From Allobosea sp. AAP35 (lineage in GTDB: Bacteria; Pseudomonadota; Alphaproteobacteria; Rhizobiales; Beijerinckiaceae): DNA of 64,000 nucleotides. The translations under genes were made by a program, and so were the position numbers. This document shows positions 9,017-16,423 of the stretch, in pieces. How positions within the stretch are numbered: the stretch's first letter is position 1; each line of letters begins with the position of its first letter. The notes under the pieces were generated by a model. It was not told the DNA's origin. It worked only from the letters and a program-made list of their open reading frames with translations, and made no database searches. Location of the stretch: NCBI RefSeq assembly GCF_001295925.1, contig NZ_LJHQ01000050.1:1-64000 (forward strand). The letters run 5' to 3'.

Positions 9017-10042
9017 TTATGCCTTGCCGACACCCTTGTTGATGAACTCCAGGCTATAGGCCTTCTTCAAATCGATGCCGGCGGGGAAGACGCCGGCTTC
9101 CGTCATCGTCTTGTAGAACGACCCCCAGCGCGCGTCCGTCATGGCGCCGATGCCGAGCGTCAGCGCGTCGCCCGAGAGCACGATGCCCTTCTCGTTCATC
9201 ACCTTGACCGCGTAGTCGATCTTCTCCTGATCCATGTCGGGGTTGTCCTTCAGGATCTGGGCATTGGCGGCGGCCACAGCCGGGCCGCCCTTCATGTATT
9301 CGGCCCAGCCTTCCAGCGAGGCGGTGACGAAGCGCTGCACGAGGTCCTTCTTCTCGGCGACCATCTTCTGCGAGATGTTGATCGTGGTGTTATAGTTCTC
9401 GAAGCCGGCATCGGCGATCAGGTGAACCACCGGAGTCACGCCTCCCTGCTTCTGGATGGCGAAGGGCTCCGACGACAGGAAGCCCTGCTGCGAGATCGTC
9501 TTGTCGGCCAGGAACGGCGCCATGTTGAAGGTATAGGGCCGGATCTGCTCGTCGGTGTAGCCGAACTTCGCCTTCAGGAAGGGCCAGTAGCTGTTGCGCC
9601 CGGCAGCGCCGACCAGGATCGGCTTGCCCTTCAGCGCGGCCAGCGAATCATGCCCGACGCCCGGATGCGAGATGATGACCTGCGGGTCCTTCTGGAAGAT
9701 CGAGCCGATGCAGAGGAAGGGGATGTTCTCCTGCGCATAGCGGATCGCCTCGAAGGAGTTCGACATGATCATGTCGACGCGGCCGCCGAGCAGAAGCTGC
9801 GAAGGGTTCTGCTGCGGGCCGCCGGGTCGGATTTCGGCGTCGATGCCGTATTTCTTGTAGATGCCGTTGGCGGCGGCAAGATAGAAGCCGCCATGCTCGG
9901 CCTGGGCGCGCCAATTCGTCTGGTAGGACACCTTGTCGAGCGTCTGGGCGCTGACTCGGGCGCCGGGCACCGCCACCAGCGCCGAGCCGCCGAGCAGGCC
10001 AAGCGCACCACGGCGCGTCAGGCGATATTTCGTCATCGTCAT
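9017..10042 (-). CDS. ABC transporter substrate-binding protein (NMT1/THI5-like)
   Basis: 341 residues from ATG 10042, preceded by a good ribosome site (GGGGAGG). The start at 10144 is rejected because it precedes the signal. The N-terminus has a Tat-type signal (TRRGALGLLGGSA, cleavage near VSAQ). The mature part is NMT1/THI5-like (VSYQTNWRAQAEHGGFYLAA, then NGIYKKYGIDAEI), the family that binds pyrimidine precursors, sulfonates or aromatic acids in the periplasm. It is followed by ATPase, permease and FAD oxidase genes. The ligand is unknown. Confidence 0.9.
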   Translation of the reverse strand: MTMTKYRLTRRGALGLLGGSALVAVPGARVSAQTLDKVSYQTNWRAQAEHGGFYLAAANGIYKKYGIDAEIRPGGPQQNPSQLLLGGRVDMIMSNSFEAIRYAQENIPFLCIGSIFQKDPQVIISHPGVGHDSLAALKGKPILVGAAGRNSYWPFLKAKFGYTDEQIRPYTFNMAPFLADKTISQQGFLSSEPFAIQKQGGVTPVVHLIADAGFENYNTTINISQKMVAEKKDLVQRFVTASLEGWAEYMKGGPAVAAANAQILKDNPDMDQEKIDYAVKVMNEKGIVLSGDALTLGIGAMTDARWGSFYKTMTEAGVFPAGIDLKKAYSLEFINKGVGKA

Positions 10043-10164
10043 GGTTTCGACCTCCCCTGATAACCCTCGGCAAATGCCTTTGCTGCGCGCGAGCAACTTA
10101 TATGCCATGGGCGGTGGTAACGCGGAACCGCCTCCGCTTGCCATCGCGCGGCGGAACGGTCTTG

Positions 10165-10176
10165 CCCACCGGTGGG
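10165..10176. promoter_or_regulatory. Perfect 12-bp palindrome in divergent promoter region
   Basis: CCCACCGGTGGG lies between the divergent substrate-binding-protein gene (start 10042) and creatininase-family gene (start 10244). A second inverted pair (GGCGGT at 10110-10115, ACCGCC at 10127-10132) is nearby. Either could be an operator coordinating the two units; no regulator gene is adjacent. Confidence 0.4.
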
Positions 10177-10243
10177 GCCATCATCCACTTTACCAGCCGA
10201 TGATCCAGGCTGGCGATTTTCACGATCCGGGGACCAATTGACG

Positions 10244-11047
10244 ATGAGCGCGCGCTTCTGGGGCGATCTGAAGACCACCGATTTTGTCGGCCTGTCTGCG
10301 GAGCACACGGTGGCCGTGCTGCCGCTCGCGGCGATCGAGCAGCACGGGCCGCATCTGCCGGTCTCCGTCGATACCACCATCATGAACGCCATGCTGGCGG
10401 AGGCCATGCCGCTGGTGCCGGAAGATCTCGACGTGCTGGTTCTGCCGACACAGGCGGTTTGCAAATCGAACGAGCACCTCCATTCACCCGGAACCCTGAC
10501 GCTCTCCTGGAAAAGCGCGACACAGAGCTGGATCGAGATCGGCGAGAGCGTCCGGCGCGCGGGCATTCAAAAGCTGGTGATCCTGACCTCGCATGGCGGC
10601 AATATCGACCCGATGAAGGTCGTGGCGCGGGAGCTGCGCGTGCGCCACGGCATGCTGGCGGTGACGACGGCCTGGCGCGCCTTCGGCCTGCCGCCCGGTC
10701 TCTTCGCCGATCTTGACGCCAACCACGGCATCCATGCCGGCGACATCGAAACCTCGTTGATGCTGCATTTCCGGCCCGACCTCGTCGATATGAGACAGGC
10801 TGCAGCGTTTAACCCGCTGACGGTCGAGATGGCGGCGGAGGACTACACCTGGCTGCGGCCTACGGGGCTGCATGCGATGGCCTGGATGGCGCAGGACGTG
10901 CACCCCTCGGGCGCGGCGGGCGATGCTTCGCTTGCCAGCGCCGAGAAGGGCAAGGCGACCGCAGCCCTGCAAGCGAAGGGGTTCGTCGAGTTGCTGGCCG
11001 ACGTGGCGCGGTTCCCCCTGGAACGGCTGCGCGGGGCGGCCGACTGA
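10244..11047 (+). CDS. Creatininase-family amidohydrolase
   Basis: 267 residues from ATG 10244; the longer frame from 10172 lacks a ribosome site. Family hallmarks are LPLAAIEQHGPHLPVSVDTT (metal-binding Glu and His), the later TSHGGNIDPM, and NHGIHAGDIETSLML. Members are Mn/Zn-dependent amide hydrolases such as creatininase, ArfB and MftE. The gene diverges from the NMT1-type importer/FAD-oxidase operon with a shared 200-bp promoter region, so the enzyme may open the ring or amide of the imported compound. Substrate not assignable. Confidence 0.88.
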   Translation: MSARFWGDLKTTDFVGLSAEHTVAVLPLAAIEQHGPHLPVSVDTTIMNAMLAEAMPLVPEDLDVLVLPTQAVCKSNEHLHSPGTLTLSWKSATQSWIEIGESVRRAGIQKLVILTSHGGNIDPMKVVARELRVRHGMLAVTTAWRAFGLPPGLFADLDANHGIHAGDIETSLMLHFRPDLVDMRQAAAFNPLTVEMAAEDYTWLRPTGLHAMAWMAQDVHPSGAAGDASLASAEKGKATAALQAKGFVELLADVARFPLERLRGAAD

Positions 11048-11089
11048 AATCGACCTGATTTCGTCTGAGGCTCGCAAGCGGCGACGGGC

Positions 11090-11380
11090 TTAAGCCAGCT
11101 TCAATGCCCTTTCGACGGCATCAGGGGCGTGATCGATGACCTTGAGCAAAGCCTGCGCAGTGCGATCCATGCTGCGGCGGCCCTGCTCCCAATCACGCAA
11201 GGTCGCTGTGCTCAATCCGAATTTGCGCGCAAATGCCTGCTGCGACAGCCCCAGCCTTTTGCGAATGGCCACGACATCAACAGCCTCAACCGCGATGGAC
11301 TTGGCGGGCACCTTCTCGCCACGAGCAATCGCCAGCGCTTCATTGGCGCTTTCGATCAGGTCCTGTCCGAGCGTCGCCAT
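11090..11380 (-). CDS. HigA-type helix-turn-helix antitoxin
   Basis: 96 residues from ATG 11380; an upstream in-frame start lies inside the toxin gene. The C-terminal half is an XRE-type HTH (VVAIRKRLGLSQQAFARKFG, then LSTATLRDWEQGRR). The toxin stop and this ATG are separated by a single base (TGAgATG), so translation is coupled. HigA antitoxins bind their toxin and repress the shared promoter. Toxin-first order is typical of higBA. Confidence 0.9.
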   Translation of the reverse strand: MATLGQDLIESANEALAIARGEKVPAKSIAVEAVDVVAIRKRLGLSQQAFARKFGLSTATLRDWEQGRRSMDRTAQALLKVIDHAPDAVERALKLA

Positions 11381-11381
11381 C

Positions 11382-11738
11382 TCATCGCTCTCCTGTCTTC
11401 GTCGTCCGTCTGTAGGCTTCGGCAATCTTCGGAAGGATCCTGGCCAGGTCGTTGCGCTCGGCCTTGGTCAGATTGGCTCTCTTGTCCTTGTCGATCAGAG
11501 CGAGGAGAAACACGGGAACGTCGTTCCCGCCGAAGTAGTGGATCGTGCGATAGCCGCCGCTCTTGCCTTCGCCGCGGCCGGCATGTCGCATCTTGCGCGC
11601 GCCGCCGGTCCCGACCATTACGGCGCCGCCGAGCGGGTCGCTCTCGATCGCCACTGCGATGTCTTGAATCTCTTCGTCACCAAGCCCCGCCGCTTTCGCC
11701 TGCCGTTCGAAAACCGAGGTCAACAGAACGGTCTGCAT
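11382..11738 (-). CDS. HigB/RelE-type toxin
   Basis: 118 residues from ATG 11738; an ATG four codons upstream (11750) lies inside the palindrome and the -10 box, so it is unlikely. The sequence has the RelE/HigB pattern of the Gp49/COG4737 type: FERQAKAAGLGDEEIQDIAV, KMRHAGRGEGKSGGYRTIHY, and VFLLALIDKDKRANLTKAER. Such toxins cleave mRNA on the ribosome and are neutralised by the antitoxin encoded immediately downstream. Confidence 0.88.
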   Translation of the reverse strand: MQTVLLTSVFERQAKAAGLGDEEIQDIAVAIESDPLGGAVMVGTGGARKMRHAGRGEGKSGGYRTIHYFGGNDVPVFLLALIDKDKRANLTKAERNDLARILPKIAEAYRRTTKTGER

Positions 11739-11745
11739 GAGAAGA

Positions 11746-11773
11746 ATCATACGGCATTGCCGTATGTCTTCAA
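11746..11773 (-). promoter_or_regulatory. higBA promoter with overlapping operator palindrome
   Basis: On the minus strand TTGAAG (11773-11768) and TATGAT (11751-11746) are separated by 16 bp, a good sigma-70 promoter. A perfect 9-bp inverted repeat with a 1-bp centre, CATACGGCA-T-TGCCGTATG (11748-11766), fills the spacer and overlaps the -10 box, as expected for autorepression by HigA. The -10 box is only 7 bp from the toxin ATG, so the transcript may start at or near the A of the ATG. Confidence 0.8.
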
Positions 11774-11809
11774 GCGAAAATGATACGACGAGGGCACTCT
11801 CTGGAGCCC

Positions 11810-13357
11810 TTACTCCCCCGCCTTCATCTGCCGCGCATAGATGTCCTTGTACTGATCGCGCAGCAGGTTCTTCTGGACCTTGCCCATCGTGTTGCGCGGC
11901 AGGTCATCGACAATGAAGACCTGCTTGGGAAGCTTGAACTTGGCGAGGCGCTGCTCCAGTGTCGCCGCGATCGAAGCCGCTGTGATCGTCGCGCCGGGCT
12001 TGACCACCACGACCGCCGTGACCCCTTCGCCGAAATCCGGATGCGGGCAGCCGATCACGGCGCTCTCGATCACGCCTTGCATCTCGTCGATCTCAGTCTC
12101 GACCTCCTTGGGATAGACGTTGTAGCCGCCCGTGATGATCAGGTCCTTGCCGCGTCCGACGATGTGGACATAACCGGCGGCGTCGATCTTGCCGAGATCG
12201 CCGGTGATGAAGAAGCCGTCCGGCTTGAACTCGGCGGCGGTCTTCTCGGGGTTGCGCCAATAGCCCTTGAAGACGTTGGGTCCCTTCACCTCGATCATGC
12301 CGATCTCGTCGGGGCTGAGCAGCTTTCCCGTTTCCGGATCGGCCACGCGCGCCTCGACACCCGGCAGCGGGAAGCCGACCGTGCCGGCCACGCGCTCGCC
12401 CTCATAGGGGTTGGAGGTGTTCATGTTGGTCTCGGTCATGCCGTAGCGCTCGAGGATGGCGTGGCCTGTCCGCTGCCGCCATTCGCGATGCGTCTCGGCC
12501 AGCAGCGGCGCAGATCCGGAGACGAAGAGGCGCATGTGCTTCGTCGCGTCCTTCGTCAGGCGGGTATCCTGCAGCAGCCGGACATAGAAGGTCGGCACGC
12601 CCATCATGCAGGTCGCCTGCGGTAGGTACTTGAACACCTGATCGGGATCGAATTTCGGCAGCAGGATCATCGAGGCGCCGGAAAACAGCACGCAGTTGGT
12701 CGCGACGAAAAGGCCATGGGTGTGGAAGATCGGCAGCGCGTGGAGCAGCACGTCGTCCTTTATGAAACGCCAGTAATCGACCAGCGCCAGCGCGTTCGAG
12801 GCGAGGTTGTCGTGGGACAGCATCGCGCCCTTGGAGCGGCCCGTCGTGCCGGAGGTGTAGAGGATGGCGGCCAGGTCGTCGGGCCCGCGCGCGACGTCGG
12901 CGAAGGCGGTCTCAGCCGCGAGGGCCTTGTCGGAGAGCGTGCCGGCCGAGACGTCCGGCGAGCGCCAGACGCCCAGCGTCTCGAGCTTGGCGCCGACCTT
13001 GTCGGCATAGGGCCTCAAAGCTTCGGCCTTTGCGGGATCGCAGACGAAGACGGAGGGTTCGGCATCGCCGAGGAAATATTCGATCTCGGCGGGGGTATAG
13101 GCCGTGTTCAGCGGCAGGAAGATCGCGCCCGCGCGCACCGCTGCGAGATAGAGCATCAGCGCCTCGATCGACTTCTCGACCTGTACCGCGACGCGGTCGC
13201 CCGGCTTCACGCCGAGCGACACCAGTGCGTTGGCGAAGCGGCCGGAGACATCGACCATGTCGACATAGGCGTAGCGCCGGCCGTCATCGAGCAGCGCGAA
13301 GGGGGCGTCGGGCGCGGGAATGCGCGCACGGACGAGGTCGAAGAGGTGGTTGCCCAT
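11810..13357 (-). CDS. matB: Malonyl-CoA synthetase (malonate-CoA ligase)
   Basis: 515 residues from ATG 13357. Adenylate-forming acyl-CoA synthetase with the P-loop-like YTSGTTGRSKGAMLSHDN, the ATP-binding RYGMTETNMNTSNPYEGER, the GDLGKIDAAGYVHIVGRGKD hinge and the C-terminal catalytic Lys motif PRNTMGKVQKNLL. The MNTSNPYEGERVAGTVG segment and the neighbouring malonyl-CoA decarboxylase gene point to MatB: malonate + CoA + ATP to malonyl-CoA. It is about 100 bp downstream of matA on the same strand. No malonate transporter or matR regulator is adjacent. Confidence 0.92.
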   Translation of the reverse strand: MGNHLFDLVRARIPAPDAPFALLDDGRRYAYVDMVDVSGRFANALVSLGVKPGDRVAVQVEKSIEALMLYLAAVRAGAIFLPLNTAYTPAEIEYFLGDAEPSVFVCDPAKAEALRPYADKVGAKLETLGVWRSPDVSAGTLSDKALAAETAFADVARGPDDLAAILYTSGTTGRSKGAMLSHDNLASNALALVDYWRFIKDDVLLHALPIFHTHGLFVATNCVLFSGASMILLPKFDPDQVFKYLPQATCMMGVPTFYVRLLQDTRLTKDATKHMRLFVSGSAPLLAETHREWRQRTGHAILERYGMTETNMNTSNPYEGERVAGTVGFPLPGVEARVADPETGKLLSPDEIGMIEVKGPNVFKGYWRNPEKTAAEFKPDGFFITGDLGKIDAAGYVHIVGRGKDLIITGGYNVYPKEVETEIDEMQGVIESAVIGCPHPDFGEGVTAVVVVKPGATITAASIAATLEQRLAKFKLPKQVFIVDDLPRNTMGKVQKNLLRDQYKDIYARQMKAGE

Positions 13358-13391
13358 GATTTCGGGTCCTTCTGGGGAGGCGATTGGCAGG

Positions 13392-13463
13392 TGGCGAATG
13401 GCGGGTGGCGGCATGTCTGGTGAATGGGCGATGGCACATCCTGATGCCACTCGCCATTCGCCA
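13392..13463. repeat. Inverted repeat between matA and matB
   Basis: Two 18-bp arms, 13392-13409 and 13446-13463, are complementary with one mismatch (TGGCGAATGGCGGGTGGC and GCCACTCGCCATTCGCCA), enclosing 36 bp. The arms are built of repeated GGCGAATGG-like units. It occupies most of the gap between the two malonate genes and may act as an mRNA stability or attenuation element. Confidence 0.8.
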
Positions 13464-13473
13464 TTCGCCCTTC

Positions 13474-14808
13474 TCAGACGGCCGCCGGCCGCAGCAGCTT
13501 TTTGACACCCGACGAAGCGACCACCGTGTTGCGCGTGGCAAAGGCCTCGTGGTTGGTCTCGATGTCGTCGAGGTCGTAACGGTAATTGACCATCACGCCA
13601 TGGGACTCGCGCAGGCCCCGCGCCGAAAGGTTGCCGCCGACATTGATGCGCTCCAGCCGCGCACCATTGCCGAGATGGAAGCGGGCCACGGGGTCGATGA
13701 CGCGGCCGGAGTTGGTGCGGGCGCGCAGCAGATACTGCGCCGCCATCTGGCCGAGCAGCTTGTCGCGACGCGCTCTGGCCGCCTCGTCGAGCGAGATCGC
13801 CTCGACCGCCGGGCGGGCGATTTCAGACCGCTCCTCATTCGTCAGCGCAAACTCGCCGGGGTCGGAGACGATGCCATCGAGCCATCGCGCAAAGCCCGGC
13901 ACCGGCGAGAGCGTGACGAAAGTGTCGAGCCCCGGCAGTTCGCGCTTCAGGTCCTCGGCGACCTGCTTGATCAGGAAGTTGCCGAAGGAGATACCGCGCA
14001 GGCCCTCCTGGCAGTTCGAGATCGAATAGAACACCGCCGTCGTCGCGGACTGGGCCGGGAGCACCTGCCGCTCGCCGCTGAGAACCTCGCCGATGCTGCG
14101 GGGAATCGCACCGGTCAGCGCGACCTCGACGAAGATCAGCGGCTCGTCGATGAGTTGCGGGTGGAAGAAGGCGAAGCAGCGCCTGTCGGCCGGTTCCAGC
14201 CGCCGACGCAGATCGTCCCAGCCCTGGATTTCGTGAACCGCCTCGTAGCGGATGATCTTTTCCAGCACATTGGCCGGACTGCGCCAGTCGATGCGGCGCA
14301 GCACGAGGAAGCCGCGGTTGAACCAGGAGCCGAAGAGGTGACGGAAATCGGAATCGACCGCGACCAGGTCGCGATCGCTCTCCATCGCCTCGAACAGCGC
14401 CTCGCGCATCCGAACCAGCACATGCGTCCCTCCGGGTGCGAGATTGAGGCGGCGCAGCAACTCCTGCCGGCGCGGCTCGGAGGCAAGATGCAGGGCTGCG
14501 ATGGCAGCGGCGCTCGGCTCCTCGCGATAGGCGTCGATCGCCTTGGCGAGCCGATCGTGATCGGGCCCGAAACGCTCCTGGAGCATTGTGAAGAAGGCCT
14601 GGCGGCCGGGCCGGTCAAGCCGTTCCCACGCATCGAGAACACCCTGCGCCAGAGCCATGCCCGACGCCTCGCCCCGCCCCGTGAGCAGGTCTTCGCAGAG
14701 GCGGTCGATCGGTCGGTTACGCTGACCGGCGAAGCGCTCGAACCCGATCAGGGCCCGGCCCCGACCGGCCACGTTGGTCAACAGATCGCCGAGAAACGCC
14801 ATATCCAT
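13474..14808 (-). CDS. matA: Malonyl-CoA decarboxylase
   Basis: 444 residues from ATG 14808, chosen because AGGAGGG sits 5 bp upstream; starts at 14832 and 14802 are also in frame. An N-terminal helical domain is followed by the catalytic MCD domain: REALFEAMESDRDLVAVDSD, HLFGSWFNRGFLVLRRIDW, TTAVFYSISNCQEGLRGISF (with the conserved Ser/Asn), and a conserved His late in the protein (FHLGNGARLERINV). It converts malonyl-CoA to acetyl-CoA + CO2, completing malonate use with the MatB product encoded next. Confidence 0.93.
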   Translation of the reverse strand: MDMAFLGDLLTNVAGRGRALIGFERFAGQRNRPIDRLCEDLLTGRGEASGMALAQGVLDAWERLDRPGRQAFFTMLQERFGPDHDRLAKAIDAYREEPSAAAIAALHLASEPRRQELLRRLNLAPGGTHVLVRMREALFEAMESDRDLVAVDSDFRHLFGSWFNRGFLVLRRIDWRSPANVLEKIIRYEAVHEIQGWDDLRRRLEPADRRCFAFFHPQLIDEPLIFVEVALTGAIPRSIGEVLSGERQVLPAQSATTAVFYSISNCQEGLRGISFGNFLIKQVAEDLKRELPGLDTFVTLSPVPGFARWLDGIVSDPGEFALTNEERSEIARPAVEAISLDEAARARRDKLLGQMAAQYLLRARTNSGRVIDPVARFHLGNGARLERINVGGNLSARGLRESHGVMVNYRYDLDDIETNHEAFATRNTVVASSGVKKLLRPAAV

Positions 14809-14879
14809 CCGGCCCTCCTGAAATCGCATCATGCCCTGCGCGTCGTCCTGCGCAAGCCCGGCCTTGGTTGCAATTGGCC

Positions 14880-16145
14880 TCAGCGCAACAGGCTCCAGGC
14901 CTTCAGGAAGAAATCGGGCGCGCCGAAATTGCCCGATTTGAGCGCGATGACCATGTCTTGGCCGTCCGCCGCCCGTGTCCAGGGCACGCCCGGGTCAATC
15001 TCCGGCCCAATCTCCAGCATGCCGATGCCGAGCCCCTGAACCACCGCGCCCGAGGTCTCGCCGCCCGCGACAAGCATCCGCGAGACGCCGCCTTTCGCCA
15101 GCAAAGCCGCCGTCTGCGCGAAGGCATGTTCTACCGTCTCGCCCGCGTTCTCGCGGCCAAGCTTGTCCTGAATGGCGGCGACCTCCCTGGGATCGTCGCT
15201 GGAATAGAGCAGGAAGGGCTTGTCAGGCGATTGCGCCAGCGCCCAGTCGGCGAGCTTTTGGGCATCCTGCTGGCCTGAGACCAGTTCCATCGGATCGACC
15301 TTGAGCGCGGGATAGCCCGCCTCGATCGCGGCCTCGATCTGGCCGCGCGTCGCCGTCGAACAACTGCCGGAGATGATGCCGGCGCGGCCTTCAGGCGCAC
15401 TGAGGCTGGCAGCAATTTCGCGCTGCGGCAGGAGCCCCGCCTTGCGGAAATTCTGGGCCAGGCCCATCGCGATGCCCGAGCCGCCCGTCAAAAGCACATG
15501 GCCGGAGACCGCCTCGCCCAGCACCATCAGATCGGCATTGGTCAGTGCGTCGGTGACGACGTAGCGAACGCCCTCCCCGGTCAGGCTGGCGAAGCGGGCC
15601 TTGACCGCCTCGGTGCCGGCCAGGACCGTCTGGTAATCGACAAGCCCAACGGGCGCCTTCGTCTGCGCGCCCATCAGCCGCATCAGATTGGAATCCAGCA
15701 TCGGGGTGAGCGGGTGGTCCTTCATCGAGCTTTCATGCAGCGGCACCGCGCCGACGAAGAGATAGCCCTGATAGATCGAGCGGCCATTGGCCGGAAAGGC
15801 CGGGCAGACGATGGCGATCTCCGCGCCCAGCCGCCGTGCCAGAGCATCCGCGACCGGGCCGATATTGCCCTCGGCCGTCGAATCGAAGGTCGAGCAGTAT
15901 TTGAACAGGATCTGCCTTGCACCAGCCGCCAGCAGCGCCGCGCAGGCGGAGAGCGAATCGGCCACCGCTTCGGCAACCGGATTGGTGCGCGATTTCAGCG
16001 CGACCACGATGGCGTCGGCTTCCGGCAGCATCTGGCCCGGGCGTGGCGCGCCAATCACCTGCACCGTGCGCATCCCGCTGCGGTTCAGCATCAGGGCGAC
16101 ATCGGTCGCGCCCGTCATGTCGTCGGCGATCACACCCAGCAGCAT
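14880..16145 (-). CDS. otnK: Four-carbon acid sugar kinase family (OtnK, DUF1537)
   Basis: 421 residues from ATG 16145; the longer frame to 16337 is non-conserved. The N-terminus LLGVIADDMTGATDVALML is the family signature. Other matches are CPAFPANGRSIYQGYLFVG, the glycine-rich VLLTGGSGIAMGLAQNF, and the C-terminal nucleotide-binding VAGGETSGAVVQGLGI. Known members phosphorylate 3-oxo-tetronates (OtnK) or erythronate/threonate-type acids. Usual partners (dehydrogenase, aldolase) are absent nearby, so the exact substrate is open. It lies 70 bp upstream of matA in the same direction. Confidence 0.88.
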   Translation of the reverse strand: MLLGVIADDMTGATDVALMLNRSGMRTVQVIGAPRPGQMLPEADAIVVALKSRTNPVAEAVADSLSACAALLAAGARQILFKYCSTFDSTAEGNIGPVADALARRLGAEIAIVCPAFPANGRSIYQGYLFVGAVPLHESSMKDHPLTPMLDSNLMRLMGAQTKAPVGLVDYQTVLAGTEAVKARFASLTGEGVRYVVTDALTNADLMVLGEAVSGHVLLTGGSGIAMGLAQNFRKAGLLPQREIAASLSAPEGRAGIISGSCSTATRGQIEAAIEAGYPALKVDPMELVSGQQDAQKLADWALAQSPDKPFLLYSSDDPREVAAIQDKLGRENAGETVEHAFAQTAALLAKGGVSRMLVAGGETSGAVVQGLGIGMLEIGPEIDPGVPWTRAADGQDMVIALKSGNFGAPDFFLKAWSLLR

Positions 16146-16277
16146 CTGCGCTCTCCCATCCTGCGCCTCATGCGGGCGCTTGGCAGCGTCGTCTCGTAGA
16201 GAACCGGTGTCGTCAAGGCGAGCGGGGCCGGCGCATCTGCATACGCCTCGTGTGCCGGTGCGGCTGGCCGTCAACTT

Positions 16278-16313
16278 GCATGCAGTGGCGCTCTGCAAAA
16301 GCATGCAGCGGCG
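16278..16313. promoter_or_regulatory. Tandem direct repeats, likely operator half-sites
   Basis: GCATGCAGTGGCG (16278-16290) and GCATGCAGCGGCG (16301-16313) differ at one base and are offset by 23 bp, close to two helical turns. They lie in the 278-bp divergent region between otnK and the importer gene at 16424. A short palindrome, TGGTACCA (16365-16372), is also there. No regulator gene is adjacent. Confidence 0.5.
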
Positions 16314-16423
16314 AGCCTTGCGCGACATGATCGCCATCGACGCCGCCGCGATTTTGCATCAGGCTGGTACCAACCGGGACGATCTCGCGCGATCATGACC
16401 GCAATCACAAAAGGGGACATTCG

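Noticed and set aside
13392..13463. CRISPR-like repeat between matA and matB
   Set aside because: Only one inverted pair of arms and no spacer series; it is a hairpin element.
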